Shown here: positions 33,627 through 41,600 of the stretch, in pieces
Position numbering within the stretch: the stretch's first letter is position 1
Layout of the letters: the number at the start of each line of letters is the position of its first letter
Assembly: GCA_050297535.1 (NCBI GenBank)
Contig: JBNKSV010000002.1
Location: 44,321 to 108,320, forward strand
Direction: 5' to 3'
Length of the DNA stretch: 64,000 nt
From: JAAGZL01 sp050297535
GTDB lineage: Bacteria > Pseudomonadota > Gammaproteobacteria > Chromatiales > Chromatiaceae
Notes under the pieces: generated by a model
The model's input: the letters and a program-made list of their open reading frames with translations, nothing else
Told to the model about the DNA's origin: nothing
Database searches by the model: none
Program-made: the position numbers and the translations under genes

Positions 33627-34435
33627 AATCTGTTAAGCAACAACTCAATCACAAACTTACTGCCAAAATAGGCCAGGGCCAGTACCACAAATCCCACCTG
33701 GGTCCAGATTAGGGCCTTGCGGCCGCGCCATCCGGATCTGAAGCGTCCCCACAAGAGTGTGCCGAATACCAGCCAGGCCAGGATAGAGAGTATGGTCTTG
33801 TGCACCAGATGTTGGGCAAAGATATTATCCAGAAAGGTAAATCCGCTTATTAACGCGAAGGTAAGTAGCAGAAAACCAAAACCTATCATCTCGAACAGCA
33901 ATGTTTCCATGGTCTGTAGCGGTGGTAAGGCCCGGATAAAGCCGCCAGGATGGCGGTGCCGTAGATGGTTGTCTTGAATAGAAAGCAGGATTGCCTGCAC
34001 GCTGGCCATGGTAAATATGCTGTAGGCCAGGAGGGATATAAGCACATGCACCCTCAGCCCCCATGCTGAATCAGCTGGCAGCAATCTGGTTGCAGGATAA
34101 TATAGTTCCAAGGCCACGGTTATGATCGCTAGTGGAAGCAGAACTATCCCCAGATTTTCCACTGGTTTGGTCAGGGATGAGATCATAAGCAGGAGCAGGA
34201 TGATCCATGCCACCAGAGAGGCCGCATTGAAAAACCCCAGATTTATGCCGCTGTGAAGGTGGATGTTCTGGTAGAGGACAACTGTATGCAGGATAACGCC
34301 AGCCAGGCCTAGCCCAATGCCTGCGGCACGGGATGGTTTATCATTTTCCTGTCGCTTGAATAGTCTGGCGGCTATGATCAGCGCGGATGCAGCATAACAT
34401 GCGATGGCGAGGAATGCGGTTATTGTTGTGCTCAT
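33623..34435 (-). CDS. YpjD/CcsA-type inner membrane protein
   Basis: A 270-residue membrane protein with about eight hydrophobic segments of the cytochrome c assembly (CcsA/HemX-like) superfamily. The LRVHVLISLLAYSIFTMASV and VQAILLSIQDNHLRHRHPGG stretch (about 123-165) resembles YpjD with its His-containing helix. The later HKTILSILAWLVFGTLLWG has the second conserved His. E. coli YpjD sits divergent to ffh, as here. Its role (heme or cation-related) is not settled in the family. ATG 34435 gives a standard N terminus; ATG 34453 is possible. Its TAG stop lies in a REP terminus. Confidence 0.85.
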   Translation of the reverse strand: MSTTITAFLAIACYAASALIIAARLFKRQENDKPSRAAGIGLGLAGVILHTVVLYQNIHLHSGINLGFFNAASLVAWIILLLLMISSLTKPVENLGIVLLPLAIITVALELYYPATRLLPADSAWGLRVHVLISLLAYSIFTMASVQAILLSIQDNHLRHRHPGGFIRALPPLQTMETLLFEMIGFGFLLLTFALISGFTFLDNIFAQHLVHKTILSILAWLVFGTLLWGRFRSGWRGRKALIWTQVGFVVLALAYFGSKFVIELLLNRL

Positions 34436-34562
34436 ATCGGAAGATAATCGCATATTAGAATTCCAGTTACTAGTAACTAAGCACTGGGAACCAGGTGCTA
34501 GGTATATTGGGATTAGGGGTTATAATGACCGTCCAATCAAATAGTATGGTATCTATAGAGTT

Positions 34563-35954
34563 ATGTTTGATAGTCTGACAAATCGACTTGGTGGGGTGCT
34601 GGATAGGCTACGGGGCCAGGGGCGTCTTTCCGAAGATAATATAAAGGAGAGCATGCGTGAGGTGCGCATGGCGCTGCTGGAGGCGGATGTCGCCCTGCCG
34701 GTGGTTAAATCCTTTGTGGATCAGGTGCGCGAGAAGGCCCTGGGCGAAGAGGTGATGCGCAGCCTTACCCCCGGCCAGGTGCTGATCAAGATCGTAAACG
34801 ACGAGCTGGTGCGGGTGATGGGGGAGGCCAATGAGTCTCTCAATCTGGCCGCCCAGCCGCCGGCCGTGATCCTGATGGCGGGTTTGCAGGGTTCAGGTAA
34901 AACCACCAGCGTGGCCAAGCTTGCCAGATGGCTACAGGAGAGCCAGAAAAAGTCGGTCATGGTGGCCAGCTGTGACGTGTATCGTCCGGCCGCTATCGAC
35001 CAGTTGCAGACCCTGGCAGCGGAGGTGGGGGCAGATTTTTTTCCAAGTAATGTCGATCAGAAGCCGCTGGCGATTGCGCGCAGCGCCCTGGAGCAGGCGA
35101 AAAAGGGTTTTCGTGATGTGCTGATTATCGACACCGCCGGTCGTCTGCATGTGGATGCGGAGATGATGGGCGAGATCAAAGAGCTGCATTCCGCGCTCAA
35201 CCCGGTCGAGACCCTGTTTGTGGTGGATAGCATGACCGGCCAGGATGCTGCCAATACCGCCAAGGCCTTCGATGAGGCCCTGCCACTGACCGGTGTAATT
35301 CTAACCAAGACCGACGGCGACGCCCGTGGCGGTGCCGCGCTCTCCATTCGCCAGATCACAGGCAAGCCCATCAAGTTCCTGGGTGTGGGGGAAAAGACCA
35401 CGGCGCTGGAGCCGTTCCACCCGGATCGGCTCGCATCCAGAATCCTGGGCATGGGGGATGTGGTCTCCCTGGTGGAAGAGGTCTCGGCCAAGGTAGATCA
35501 GCAAAAGGCCGCCAAACTGGCTAAAAAGCTGCAAAAGGGCAAGGGCTTTGACCTGGAGGACTTCAAGGAGCAGATGGAGCAGATGGCCAATCTAGGGGGC
35601 ATCAGTGCCTTTATGGATAAGCTGCCGGGTATGGGCAAGCTGCCTGAACATGTGAAGAATCAGGCGAGTGATCGGGAGGTGGTGAAGCTGATCGCCATCA
35701 TTAACTCTATGACCCCGCAGGAACGCAGTTTTCCCGCAGTCATCAAGGGTTCGCGTAAGCGGCGCATTGCGGCCGGTTCCGGTACCCAGGTGCAGGATAT
35801 AAATAAGATGCTCAAGCAGTTTGCCCAGATGCAGAAGATGATGAAGAAGATGAAGGGCGGCGGCATGGCCAAGATGATGCGCGGGCTCAAGGGTGGGATG
35901 GGCCCAGGTGGAATGGGCGGTCTGGGAGGTCCGGGCGGTTTTCCATTCCCGTAG
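34563..35954 (+). CDS. ffh: Signal recognition particle protein Ffh (SRP54)
   Basis: A 463-residue GTPase that binds 4.5S RNA and signal sequences of inner membrane proteins and docks with FtsY. N domain about 1-85; G domain with P-loop GLQGSGKTTSVAKLA (about 101-115), DTAGRLHVD and TKTDGDARGGAAL. The M domain (about 300-430) is Met-rich, with QKMMKKMKGGGMAKMMRGLK. It ends in a Gly/Pro tail. The last codon Pro is followed by TAG, which belongs to the terminus of a 227-bp REP-derived element, so the extreme C terminus may have been set by that insertion. Confidence 0.98.
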   Translation: MFDSLTNRLGGVLDRLRGQGRLSEDNIKESMREVRMALLEADVALPVVKSFVDQVREKALGEEVMRSLTPGQVLIKIVNDELVRVMGEANESLNLAAQPPAVILMAGLQGSGKTTSVAKLARWLQESQKKSVMVASCDVYRPAAIDQLQTLAAEVGADFFPSNVDQKPLAIARSALEQAKKGFRDVLIIDTAGRLHVDAEMMGEIKELHSALNPVETLFVVDSMTGQDAANTAKAFDEALPLTGVILTKTDGDARGGAALSIRQITGKPIKFLGVGEKTTALEPFHPDRLASRILGMGDVVSLVEEVSAKVDQQKAAKLAKKLQKGKGFDLEDFKEQMEQMANLGGISAFMDKLPGMGKLPEHVKNQASDREVVKLIAIINSMTPQERSFPAVIKGSRKRRIAAGSGTQVQDINKMLKQFAQMQKMMKKMKGGGMAKMMRGLKGGMGPGGMGGLGGPGGFPFP

Positions 35955-36177
35955 GAACCCGCTCGGCTTTGGCATTCTGCGTCGCTCTCGATAATTGCTC
36001 CTGCATTATTATATCTTCGCCCATCTGACCCACGCGTATGGGGGGAATGCAGAAGGATTGCTTGGAGCAATCCCTGCCATGGGCTCGTACCACCTGCATC
36101 CATGCTCGTCCTGCGGGCGATTTGTGCTGGCATTGCCACGCGATCAACAATACTCGCCCAGAGGACTGGGCTCCTAC
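35951..36177 (-). repeat. MITE-like expanded REP element (copy B, 227 bp), overlapping the ffh stop
   Basis: Begins GTAGGAACCCGCTCGG and ends GACTGGGCTCCTAC. Its core (about 35957-36122) is the inverse of copy A at 14607, with roughly 90% identity by eye over about 165 bases. The TAG of its first GTAGG is the stop codon of ffh. It fills most of the ffh-rpsP gap. Confidence 0.87.
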
Positions 36178-36303
36178 AGTCGGTAGTTTAAATAGTCATA
36201 AAAAGGGCTTCACTTTCCTGAAAAATAGCGTAGAATGCCCGGTTTACTTGCCTCCGGCCGGTTTGGCTGGATGCGCGCTACAGAAACAACATAAGGGTGG
36301 GGC

Positions 36304-36552
36304 ATGGTAACAATTCGTCTTGCAAGGGGCGGCGCTAAAAAACGTCCGTTCTATCATATAGTGGTAACCGACAGCCGCAATGCTCGTGATGGGCGCTATA
36401 TTGAGCGCTTAGGGTTCTTCAACCCTATAGCTGTAGGTGGCGAAGAGCGTCTGCGTATCCAGAAGGAACGCGTTGATCACTGGATCTCTCAGGGTGCTCA
36501 GCCGAGTGACCGTGTGGCCCAGCTGCTCAAGGATCATGCCAAGGCAGCCTGA
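36304..36552 (+). CDS. rpsP: 30S ribosomal protein S16
   Basis: An 82-residue ribosomal protein of normal size. MVTIRLARGGAKKRPFYHIV and the GRYIERLGFFNP segment are the S16 signature. First gene of the conserved rpsP-rimM-trmD-rplS operon; 58 bases separate it from rimM. A repeat element, not a gene, lies directly upstream, so its promoter must sit in the ~125 bases after 36177 or further up through ffh. Confidence 0.98.
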   Translation: MVTIRLARGGAKKRPFYHIVVTDSRNARDGRYIERLGFFNPIAVGGEERLRIQKERVDHWISQGAQPSDRVAQLLKDHAKAA

Positions 36553-36610
36553 TCTGTCTGAACGTTGGTTCAGGCATTTGAATTAATAAGCGGCGAACGA
36601 GGCTAACTCT

Positions 36611-37123
36611 GTGACTACAGCTGCTAGCCAAAGATTTGTAACCCTAGGCCGGATATCCGGCCTGTATGGTGTAAAGGGATGGGTGAAGGTGTATTCGCAT
36701 ACCTCGCCATTGACCAATATCCTTAACTACGCCACTTGGTATTTAAAGATTGACCAGGGTTGGTATGAGTACCGACTGGAGACTGGCAAGGCTCACGGTA
36801 AGGGTATAATTGCCAAGTTGGTGGGCATAGATGACAGGGATAGCGCGGCGAGTATGATTGATACGGATATCGCTATACCGCGCGAGCAGTTACCGGACCT
36901 GGGTGAGAATGAGTTCTACTGGACCGACCTGGAAGGTCTTTTGGTGGAAACCACGGAGGGGGTGGAACTGGGCAGGTTGGATCACCTGTTCGAGACTGGT
37001 TCCAACGATGTGATGGTGGTAAAGGGAGAGCGGGAGCGCCTGCTTCCATACATCGACAGTGTAGTAAAAGGAGTGGATCTGGCGGCAGGAATCATGCTGG
37101 TGGACTGGGATCCGGAGTTTTAG
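36611..37123 (+). CDS. rimM: Ribosome maturation factor RimM
   Basis: A 170-residue 30S maturation factor that binds S19 and assists folding of the 16S 3' domain. The N-terminal RimM domain has TLGRISGLYGVKGWVKVYSH (11-30). The C-terminal PRC-barrel includes FYWTDLEGLLVETTEGVELG and ERLLPYIDSVVKGVDLAAGI. It starts with GTG. Six to nine bases separate it from trmD. Confidence 0.97.
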   Translation: MTTAASQRFVTLGRISGLYGVKGWVKVYSHTSPLTNILNYATWYLKIDQGWYEYRLETGKAHGKGIIAKLVGIDDRDSAASMIDTDIAIPREQLPDLGENEFYWTDLEGLLVETTEGVELGRLDHLFETGSNDVMVVKGERERLLPYIDSVVKGVDLAAGIMLVDWDPEF

Positions 37124-37132
37124 GGGTAGATG

Positions 37133-37876
37133 ATGCGCTTTGACGTGGTGACCCTCTTTCCGGATATGTTGCAGGCTATGGTGGGAGATGGTGTAACCGG
37201 GCGGGCCTTTGATAAGGGGCTGGCCGAGTTGGTTACCTGGAATCCCAGAGATTACGCCAGAGACGTGCATCGCACGGTGGATGATCGGCCCTATGGCGGT
37301 GGGCCCGGCATGGTAATGAAGGTGGAGCCTTTGCAGGCGGCCATCGAAGACGCCAAGAAGGCGGCGCCGGATAGCAGAGTGGCATATATGAGTCCACAAG
37401 GAAGGCAGCTGGATCAGTCTGCGGTCAGGGAGTTGGCGCAACGGGACGGAATGATCCTGATCGCCGGACGCTATGAAGGGATTGATGAACGGTTTATTGA
37501 TCGTTATGTCGATGAAGAGTGGTCGATAGGCGATTATGTTTTGAGTGGTGGGGAACTCCCCGCGTTGGTGTTGATGGATGCGGTGTTGCGTTTGATACCC
37601 GGGGTTTTAGGGGATGCCGACTCGGCGCAGCAGGACTCCTTCATGGATGGCCTGCTGGATTGTCCGCACTACACCAGGCCAGAGCTGTTTGCGGACATGC
37701 CGGTGCCGGAGGTGTTGAAGAACGGCAATCACGCAGCCATTCGTCGCTGGCGGTTGCAGCAGTCGCTGGGACGTACCTGGTTACGTCGGCCCGATCTGTT
37801 GCAAGACCGGGAGTTGACCGAAGAAGAGCAGTTATTACTTAAAGAGTTTATTCGGGCGCACCAAGGCGCCAGTTGA
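37133..37876 (+). CDS. trmD: tRNA (guanine-N1)-methyltransferase TrmD
   Basis: A 247-residue SPOUT methyltransferase that makes m1G37 in tRNAs reading CNN and some other codons, preventing frameshifts. MRFDVVTLFPDML opens the protein. The knot region includes YGGGPGMVMK, LIAGRYEGIDERFID, and the SAM-binding EWSIGDYVLSGGELPALVLM (about 125-144). Two ATGs are adjacent; 37133 gives better spacing to GGGG at 37123-37126 than 37130. Its stop lies 20 bases before the rplS start. Confidence 0.97.
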   Translation: MRFDVVTLFPDMLQAMVGDGVTGRAFDKGLAELVTWNPRDYARDVHRTVDDRPYGGGPGMVMKVEPLQAAIEDAKKAAPDSRVAYMSPQGRQLDQSAVRELAQRDGMILIAGRYEGIDERFIDRYVDEEWSIGDYVLSGGELPALVLMDAVLRLIPGVLGDADSAQQDSFMDGLLDCPHYTRPELFADMPVPEVLKNGNHAAIRRWRLQQSLGRTWLRRPDLLQDRELTEEEQLLLKEFIRAHQGAS

Positions 37877-37896
37877 GATACAGGAGCAATACGACC

Positions 37897-38241
37897 ATGA
37901 GCAAGATCATTGAGGCCCTAGAAGCCGAACAGTTGAACCAAGAGGTTCCGGAGTTTGGTCCTGGAGATACCGTGGTCGTCCAGGTAAAGGTTATCGAGGG
38001 CAACCGCGAGCGTCTGCAGGCGTTCGAAGGCATAGTAATAGCCAAGCGTAACCGCGGACTGAATTCATCTTTTACCGTGCGTAAGATGTCTCACGGCGAA
38101 GGTGTGGAGCGTACCTTCCAGACTCACAGTCAGCTGGTCAAAGACATCAAGGTTACCCGTCGCGGTGATGTGCGTCGCGCCAAGCTGTATTATCTGCGTG
38201 GCCTTACCGGCAGAGCGGCCCGTATCAAAGAAAAGATCTAA
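37897..38241 (+). CDS. rplS: 50S ribosomal protein L19
   Basis: A 114-residue ribosomal protein at the 30S-50S interface. MSKIIEALEAEQLNQEVPEF opens it. GDTVVVQVKVIEGNRERLQA and FEGIVIAKRNRGLNSSFTVR are the L19 signature. AGGAG before ATG 37897 fixes the start; the open frame extends eight codons further up without support. Last gene of the rpsP operon, followed by an intrinsic terminator. Confidence 0.98.
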   Translation: MSKIIEALEAEQLNQEVPEFGPGDTVVVQVKVIEGNRERLQAFEGIVIAKRNRGLNSSFTVRKMSHGEGVERTFQTHSQLVKDIKVTRRGDVRRAKLYYLRGLTGRAARIKEKI

Positions 38242-38266
38242 TCTTTTCCGCTTGTTGGTTAAGCAG

Positions 38267-38298
38267 AAGCCATCCGGTTTATGCCGGGTGGCTTTTTT
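38267..38298 (+). terminator. Intrinsic terminator of the rpsP-rimM-trmD-rplS operon
   Basis: Stem AAGCCATCCGG / CCGGGTGGCTT with one G-T pair and a 6-base loop, followed by TTTTTT, 26 bases after the rplS stop. Confidence 0.93.
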
Positions 38299-38353
38299 GT
38301 TGATGGGTGGATAAAGTACAAACCATCTGCAATCCATCCGGGCGGATCAACCA

Positions 38354-39793
38354 ATGGCGCTAACCTTCTACTGGCATGATTATGAGACTTGGGGTACCGA
38401 TCCCAGACGGGACCGTCCGGCCCAGTTTGCCGGTATCCGAACTGATGCTGATCTGAACATAATCGGCAAGCCGTTGGTGCAGTATTGCAAGCCTGCGGAT
38501 GACATGCTGCCCCATCCGGAGGCATGTCTGGTAACCGGCATTACACCACAATATGCCCTAGCCAACGGCGTATGTGAGGCGGAATTCTTCGACGCAATTC
38601 ACCGGGAGATGGCGCATCCTGGAACCTGCACGGTTGGTTATAACAATATCCGGTTCGACGATGAATTCACCCGTTATGGCCTCTATCGTAACTTTTTTGA
38701 TCCCTATGCCAGGGAGTGGCAGAGCGGCAACTCCCGTTGGGACCTGATAGATGTGGTTCGGCTTACCCGCGCCCTGCGTCCGGATGGGATCAAGTGGCCA
38801 ACCCATGAGGATGGCGTTACCAGTTTTCGTCTGGAGGAGTTGACCAAGGCCAACGGCATCGACCATGCCGAGGCCCATGATGCCCTATCCGATGTGTATG
38901 CCACCATCGCTATGGCCAAGCTGATTAAAGAGCGGCAGCCGCGCCTGTTCGAACATCAACTGAAGATGCGCAACAAGCGCATGGTGGCAGAATTGTTGAA
39001 CGTAACCAGCAAGCAGCCGGTGTTGCATGTCTCTTCAAAATATCCTGCCAGGGACGGCTGTATTGCGCCAGTGGCGCCACTGTTAAACCATCCGGTCAAT
39101 AAGAATTCGGTGGTGGTATATGATCTGCGCGTAGACCCCACCCCTTTGCTTGAATTAGGGGTGGAGGAGATGAGCCAGCGGGTATTTACAGCACGGGATG
39201 ATCTACCGGAGGGAGTGGAGCGCATACCGCTGAAAGAGCTGCATATAAACAAATGTCCAGTGGCGGTCCCCATGGGTACCCTTACGGATGCTGCTGCGAC
39301 AGAGTGGCGCATCGATGTGGCAGAGGCGGAAAGGCACCTGAATATGCTTCGCCAGGCCAGGCTGGATGGAAAGTTGCGGCAACTCTATAGCGGACAGGAG
39401 TTTGCCCCTATCACCGATCCAGACCAAGCCCTATACAGTGGTGGTTTCTTTTCCGATGCGGACCGGCGTCTTATGGAATATGTGCGTACTGCGCCAGTAG
39501 AGGAGTTGGCTGATCTTGAGCCGGCGTTTGAAGATGCACGCCTGCCAGAGATGCTGTTCCGTTATCGCGCGCGCAACTGGCCGCAAACACTGTCTGCGGA
39601 CGAGAAGATGCGTTGGGATGAGTTTCGCCTGGATAGACTCAGCAATACCCAGGCGGATGCGGGTATAACCCTGGATGATTATCGTTCCCGATTGGCCAGG
39701 ATGATGATTGATCCTGGGCTTGGAGAGAGGGAACTGGTTATCCTTTCAGAGTTGGCGGATTGGCCTGATGAGATTTCGGTTACTGACAACTAG
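38354..39793 (+). CDS. sbcB: Exodeoxyribonuclease I
   Basis: A 479-residue 3'-5' single-strand exonuclease acting in recombination and mismatch repair. The DEDD active site begins with HDYETWG (D9, E11). YNNIRFDDEFTRYGLYRNFF and HDALSDVYATIAMAKL carry the later acidic and His residues. The C-terminal exonuclease I domain follows (about 210-479), including the SH3-like and helical parts. Normal length. Single-gene unit after the rplS terminator. Confidence 0.96.
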   Translation: MALTFYWHDYETWGTDPRRDRPAQFAGIRTDADLNIIGKPLVQYCKPADDMLPHPEACLVTGITPQYALANGVCEAEFFDAIHREMAHPGTCTVGYNNIRFDDEFTRYGLYRNFFDPYAREWQSGNSRWDLIDVVRLTRALRPDGIKWPTHEDGVTSFRLEELTKANGIDHAEAHDALSDVYATIAMAKLIKERQPRLFEHQLKMRNKRMVAELLNVTSKQPVLHVSSKYPARDGCIAPVAPLLNHPVNKNSVVVYDLRVDPTPLLELGVEEMSQRVFTARDDLPEGVERIPLKELHINKCPVAVPMGTLTDAAATEWRIDVAEAERHLNMLRQARLDGKLRQLYSGQEFAPITDPDQALYSGGFFSDADRRLMEYVRTAPVEELADLEPAFEDARLPEMLFRYRARNWPQTLSADEKMRWDEFRLDRLSNTQADAGITLDDYRSRLARMMIDPGLGERELVILSELADWPDEISVTDN

Positions 39794-39803
39794 GTGCCGG
39801 TAA

Positions 39804-40088
39804 CTATTCTTTAGTCCACTTTTCCAAAGCGGCGATGATGCTCTGAGCCTGATCCTTGCTGGATATGTTAAATTTTGATTTTGGCATGTATTCGCCATTG
39901 CGTTTCTGGTAGCGGCGGATGGTATATTTATCCGGTCCATACTCCCCTTTTGCGCGGTTCCAATCTTGATAGCGGAAGATGACGGTAGACCACGCCCCCT
40001 TGGACAGGATCTCCTTGTCCAACTCTTTTACGACTTCGATCCCGTCTTCGGTGTAGCTTACGGTTAATTCATCGACACTGGATGCCAT
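39804..40088 (-). CDS. Small conserved-looking protein, unknown
   Basis: A 94-residue soluble protein, acidic at the start and basic in the middle, with GAWSTVIFRYQDWNRA (about 31-46) followed by YTIRRYQKRNGEY and FNISSKDQAQSIIAALEKW. The aromatic-rich beta segments and final helix look like a compact folded domain. It has no Cys, signal peptide or membrane segment. It starts just before an AAAGGAAAACAACT ribosome binding site on the minus strand and converges on sbcB. No family is recognised. Confidence 0.7.
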   Translation of the reverse strand: MASSVDELTVSYTEDGIEVVKELDKEILSKGAWSTVIFRYQDWNRAKGEYGPDKYTIRRYQKRNGEYMPKSKFNISSKDQAQSIIAALEKWTKE

Positions 40089-40156
40089 AGTTGTTTTCCT
40101 TTCTATATGTTTATTTTGAGGCGGAACTTATCAGAACATCGGCGGCAGGTCACGGG

Positions 40157-40822
40157 TTACTTAGCAACCGCTCCGTTTTGTATGAGCATGCGGATGATAA
40201 AATCATTCTGGATTTCGTTCGCCAGTTGTAAAGGTGTCTGACCGGAGCTTCCGGGTTGGTTGACATCAGACCCGTTCGCGATAAGTAGTTTGGCCAGAGG
40301 CCGATTGTCTTGTCGGATGGCGTCCAGTAGGGGTGTGTTGCCCCGATCTGAGATATGGTTTATGTAGGCCCCGTTCCTTAGCAGCAACCTTATCACATCC
40401 CGGTCCGTTACGTTGTTGCGCACCATCTCTTCCAGTAATCTGTTCGCATTGAATTCGGCGCCGCGTTTTATCAGGAATTCCGCAACCTGGGTGCGGCCTG
40501 ACATGACTGCGGTGTGGAGTGGGGTGTTTCCGTTACTGTCTTTGCTGTTGATGTTTGCCCCGTGTTTCAGCAGCAACTCTGTAATTATCTGGCGTCCCTG
40601 TTCCGCCGCAACGTGCAGGGGCATCTGTCCATTGGGTCCGGCCTTGTTGATGTCAGCGCCCCAGAAGATGTGGCGCTCAATCTGGTCGATATCTCCCCGT
40701 TGCATGGCTAGATGCAGGCTTATGGTTGGTCGGTCTGGATCTGAACATCCTGCAACCGATAGCAGCGCCATTAATAGGTATGGAAAGAGTTTTTGTAGGA
40801 TTTTTCTGTTTACTGTCCGCAT
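40157..40822 (-). CDS. Ankyrin-repeat lipoprotein
   Basis: A 221-residue exported lipoprotein: hydrophobic signal 8-25, lipobox LSVAGC with C26, then Ser and Asp. D at position +2 of the mature protein is absent (S27, D28), so outer membrane sorting is likely. From ~38 there are five ankyrin units (GPNGQMPLHVAAEQGRQI, DSNGNTPLHTAVMSGRTQVA, then two variant units and SSGQTPLQLANEIQNDFI). It is probably a periplasm-facing protein-binding scaffold. No operon partner; function unknown. Confidence 0.85.
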   Translation of the reverse strand: MRTVNRKILQKLFPYLLMALLSVAGCSDPDRPTISLHLAMQRGDIDQIERHIFWGADINKAGPNGQMPLHVAAEQGRQIITELLLKHGANINSKDSNGNTPLHTAVMSGRTQVAEFLIKRGAEFNANRLLEEMVRNNVTDRDVIRLLLRNGAYINHISDRGNTPLLDAIRQDNRPLAKLLIANGSDVNQPGSSGQTPLQLANEIQNDFIIRMLIQNGAVAK

Positions 40823-40945
40823 ATTAGATAAATATACGGTTGGTGAAGTGAGATCACAAGGGCAGTAAGGGCTAGATGTGAAAATATCAGGACCACTGGC
40901 GGTGGGTCGTGCAGGGTCCTGACAGTTGTTGGTATATATCCGCTG

Positions 40946-41305
40946 CTACGCTGGCACTGCCTCTAATAGTGCGGCTAGACCACTGGAGCTGGACCCGGTC
41001 TGCGCCTTGAATGCCTGCTGGCTGTTTTCTTCCATCTGCGCGCGTATCTTTGCTGCAACTACCTTGGCCTGCTCAAGGTCGGTTATGAAATCCTTGTTTG
41101 ATGCTGGTTTGGATGCCGAGCTGTTGTAGACTTGGCTTGCTCGTTCCACGTCCACCGAACTGGTATCAGCCACAGTTCCTTTCTTTGGGATGCTATTATC
41201 GCCGAGATTGTTTTGCTGGGTTGGGTCGGCCTTCCTTTTATCCGTTACCGAGCTGTTGGCGCTGTCAGATGACATAATCTTGTCATTAGAAATAGGTGTT
41301 ACCAC
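40946..41305 (-). CDS. Small Ser/Ala-rich protein, unknown (GTG start)
   Basis: A 119-residue protein when read from GTG 41305, which is preceded by GAGGAGAGG at ideal spacing. The open frame reaches back to 41389, but that start has no ribosome binding site. Residues ~1-60 are hydrophilic and disordered; a helical stretch DFITDLEQAKVVAAKIRAQM (about 70-90) is followed by SSGLAALLEA. It has no signal or membrane segment. The overall shape is like small secretion or flagellar accessory proteins, but there is no family match I can support. Confidence 0.6.
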   Translation of the reverse strand: MVTPISNDKIMSSDSANSSVTDKRKADPTQQNNLGDNSIPKKGTVADTSSVDVERASQVYNSSASKPASNKDFITDLEQAKVVAAKIRAQMEENSQQAFKAQTGSSSSGLAALLEAVPA

Positions 41306-41600
41306 TGCTGCCTCTCCTCTAAAGCCGATAAATTGACGCTTTTGCCATTTTCTGGCTAGTAGTCTGTTATTCTGCAAATCATAGGCCAAAACCGCACTAT
41401 TGCCAAAGTCAGTAATGAATTTTAGTCTATAGTTGCTATGTTAGATGAGGTATGTAATGTAATATGGTGTGATTACAGGTAAAAAAGGTGTAGAGTTACG
41501 CCGCAAGAGCCTGTGGCATAGTTTTATACACTGAGAGTTCTTCCATGGGTCGATCATGGTCCCCTATAAATAACAACTAAGCCTGATTTGGAAACTTAAA

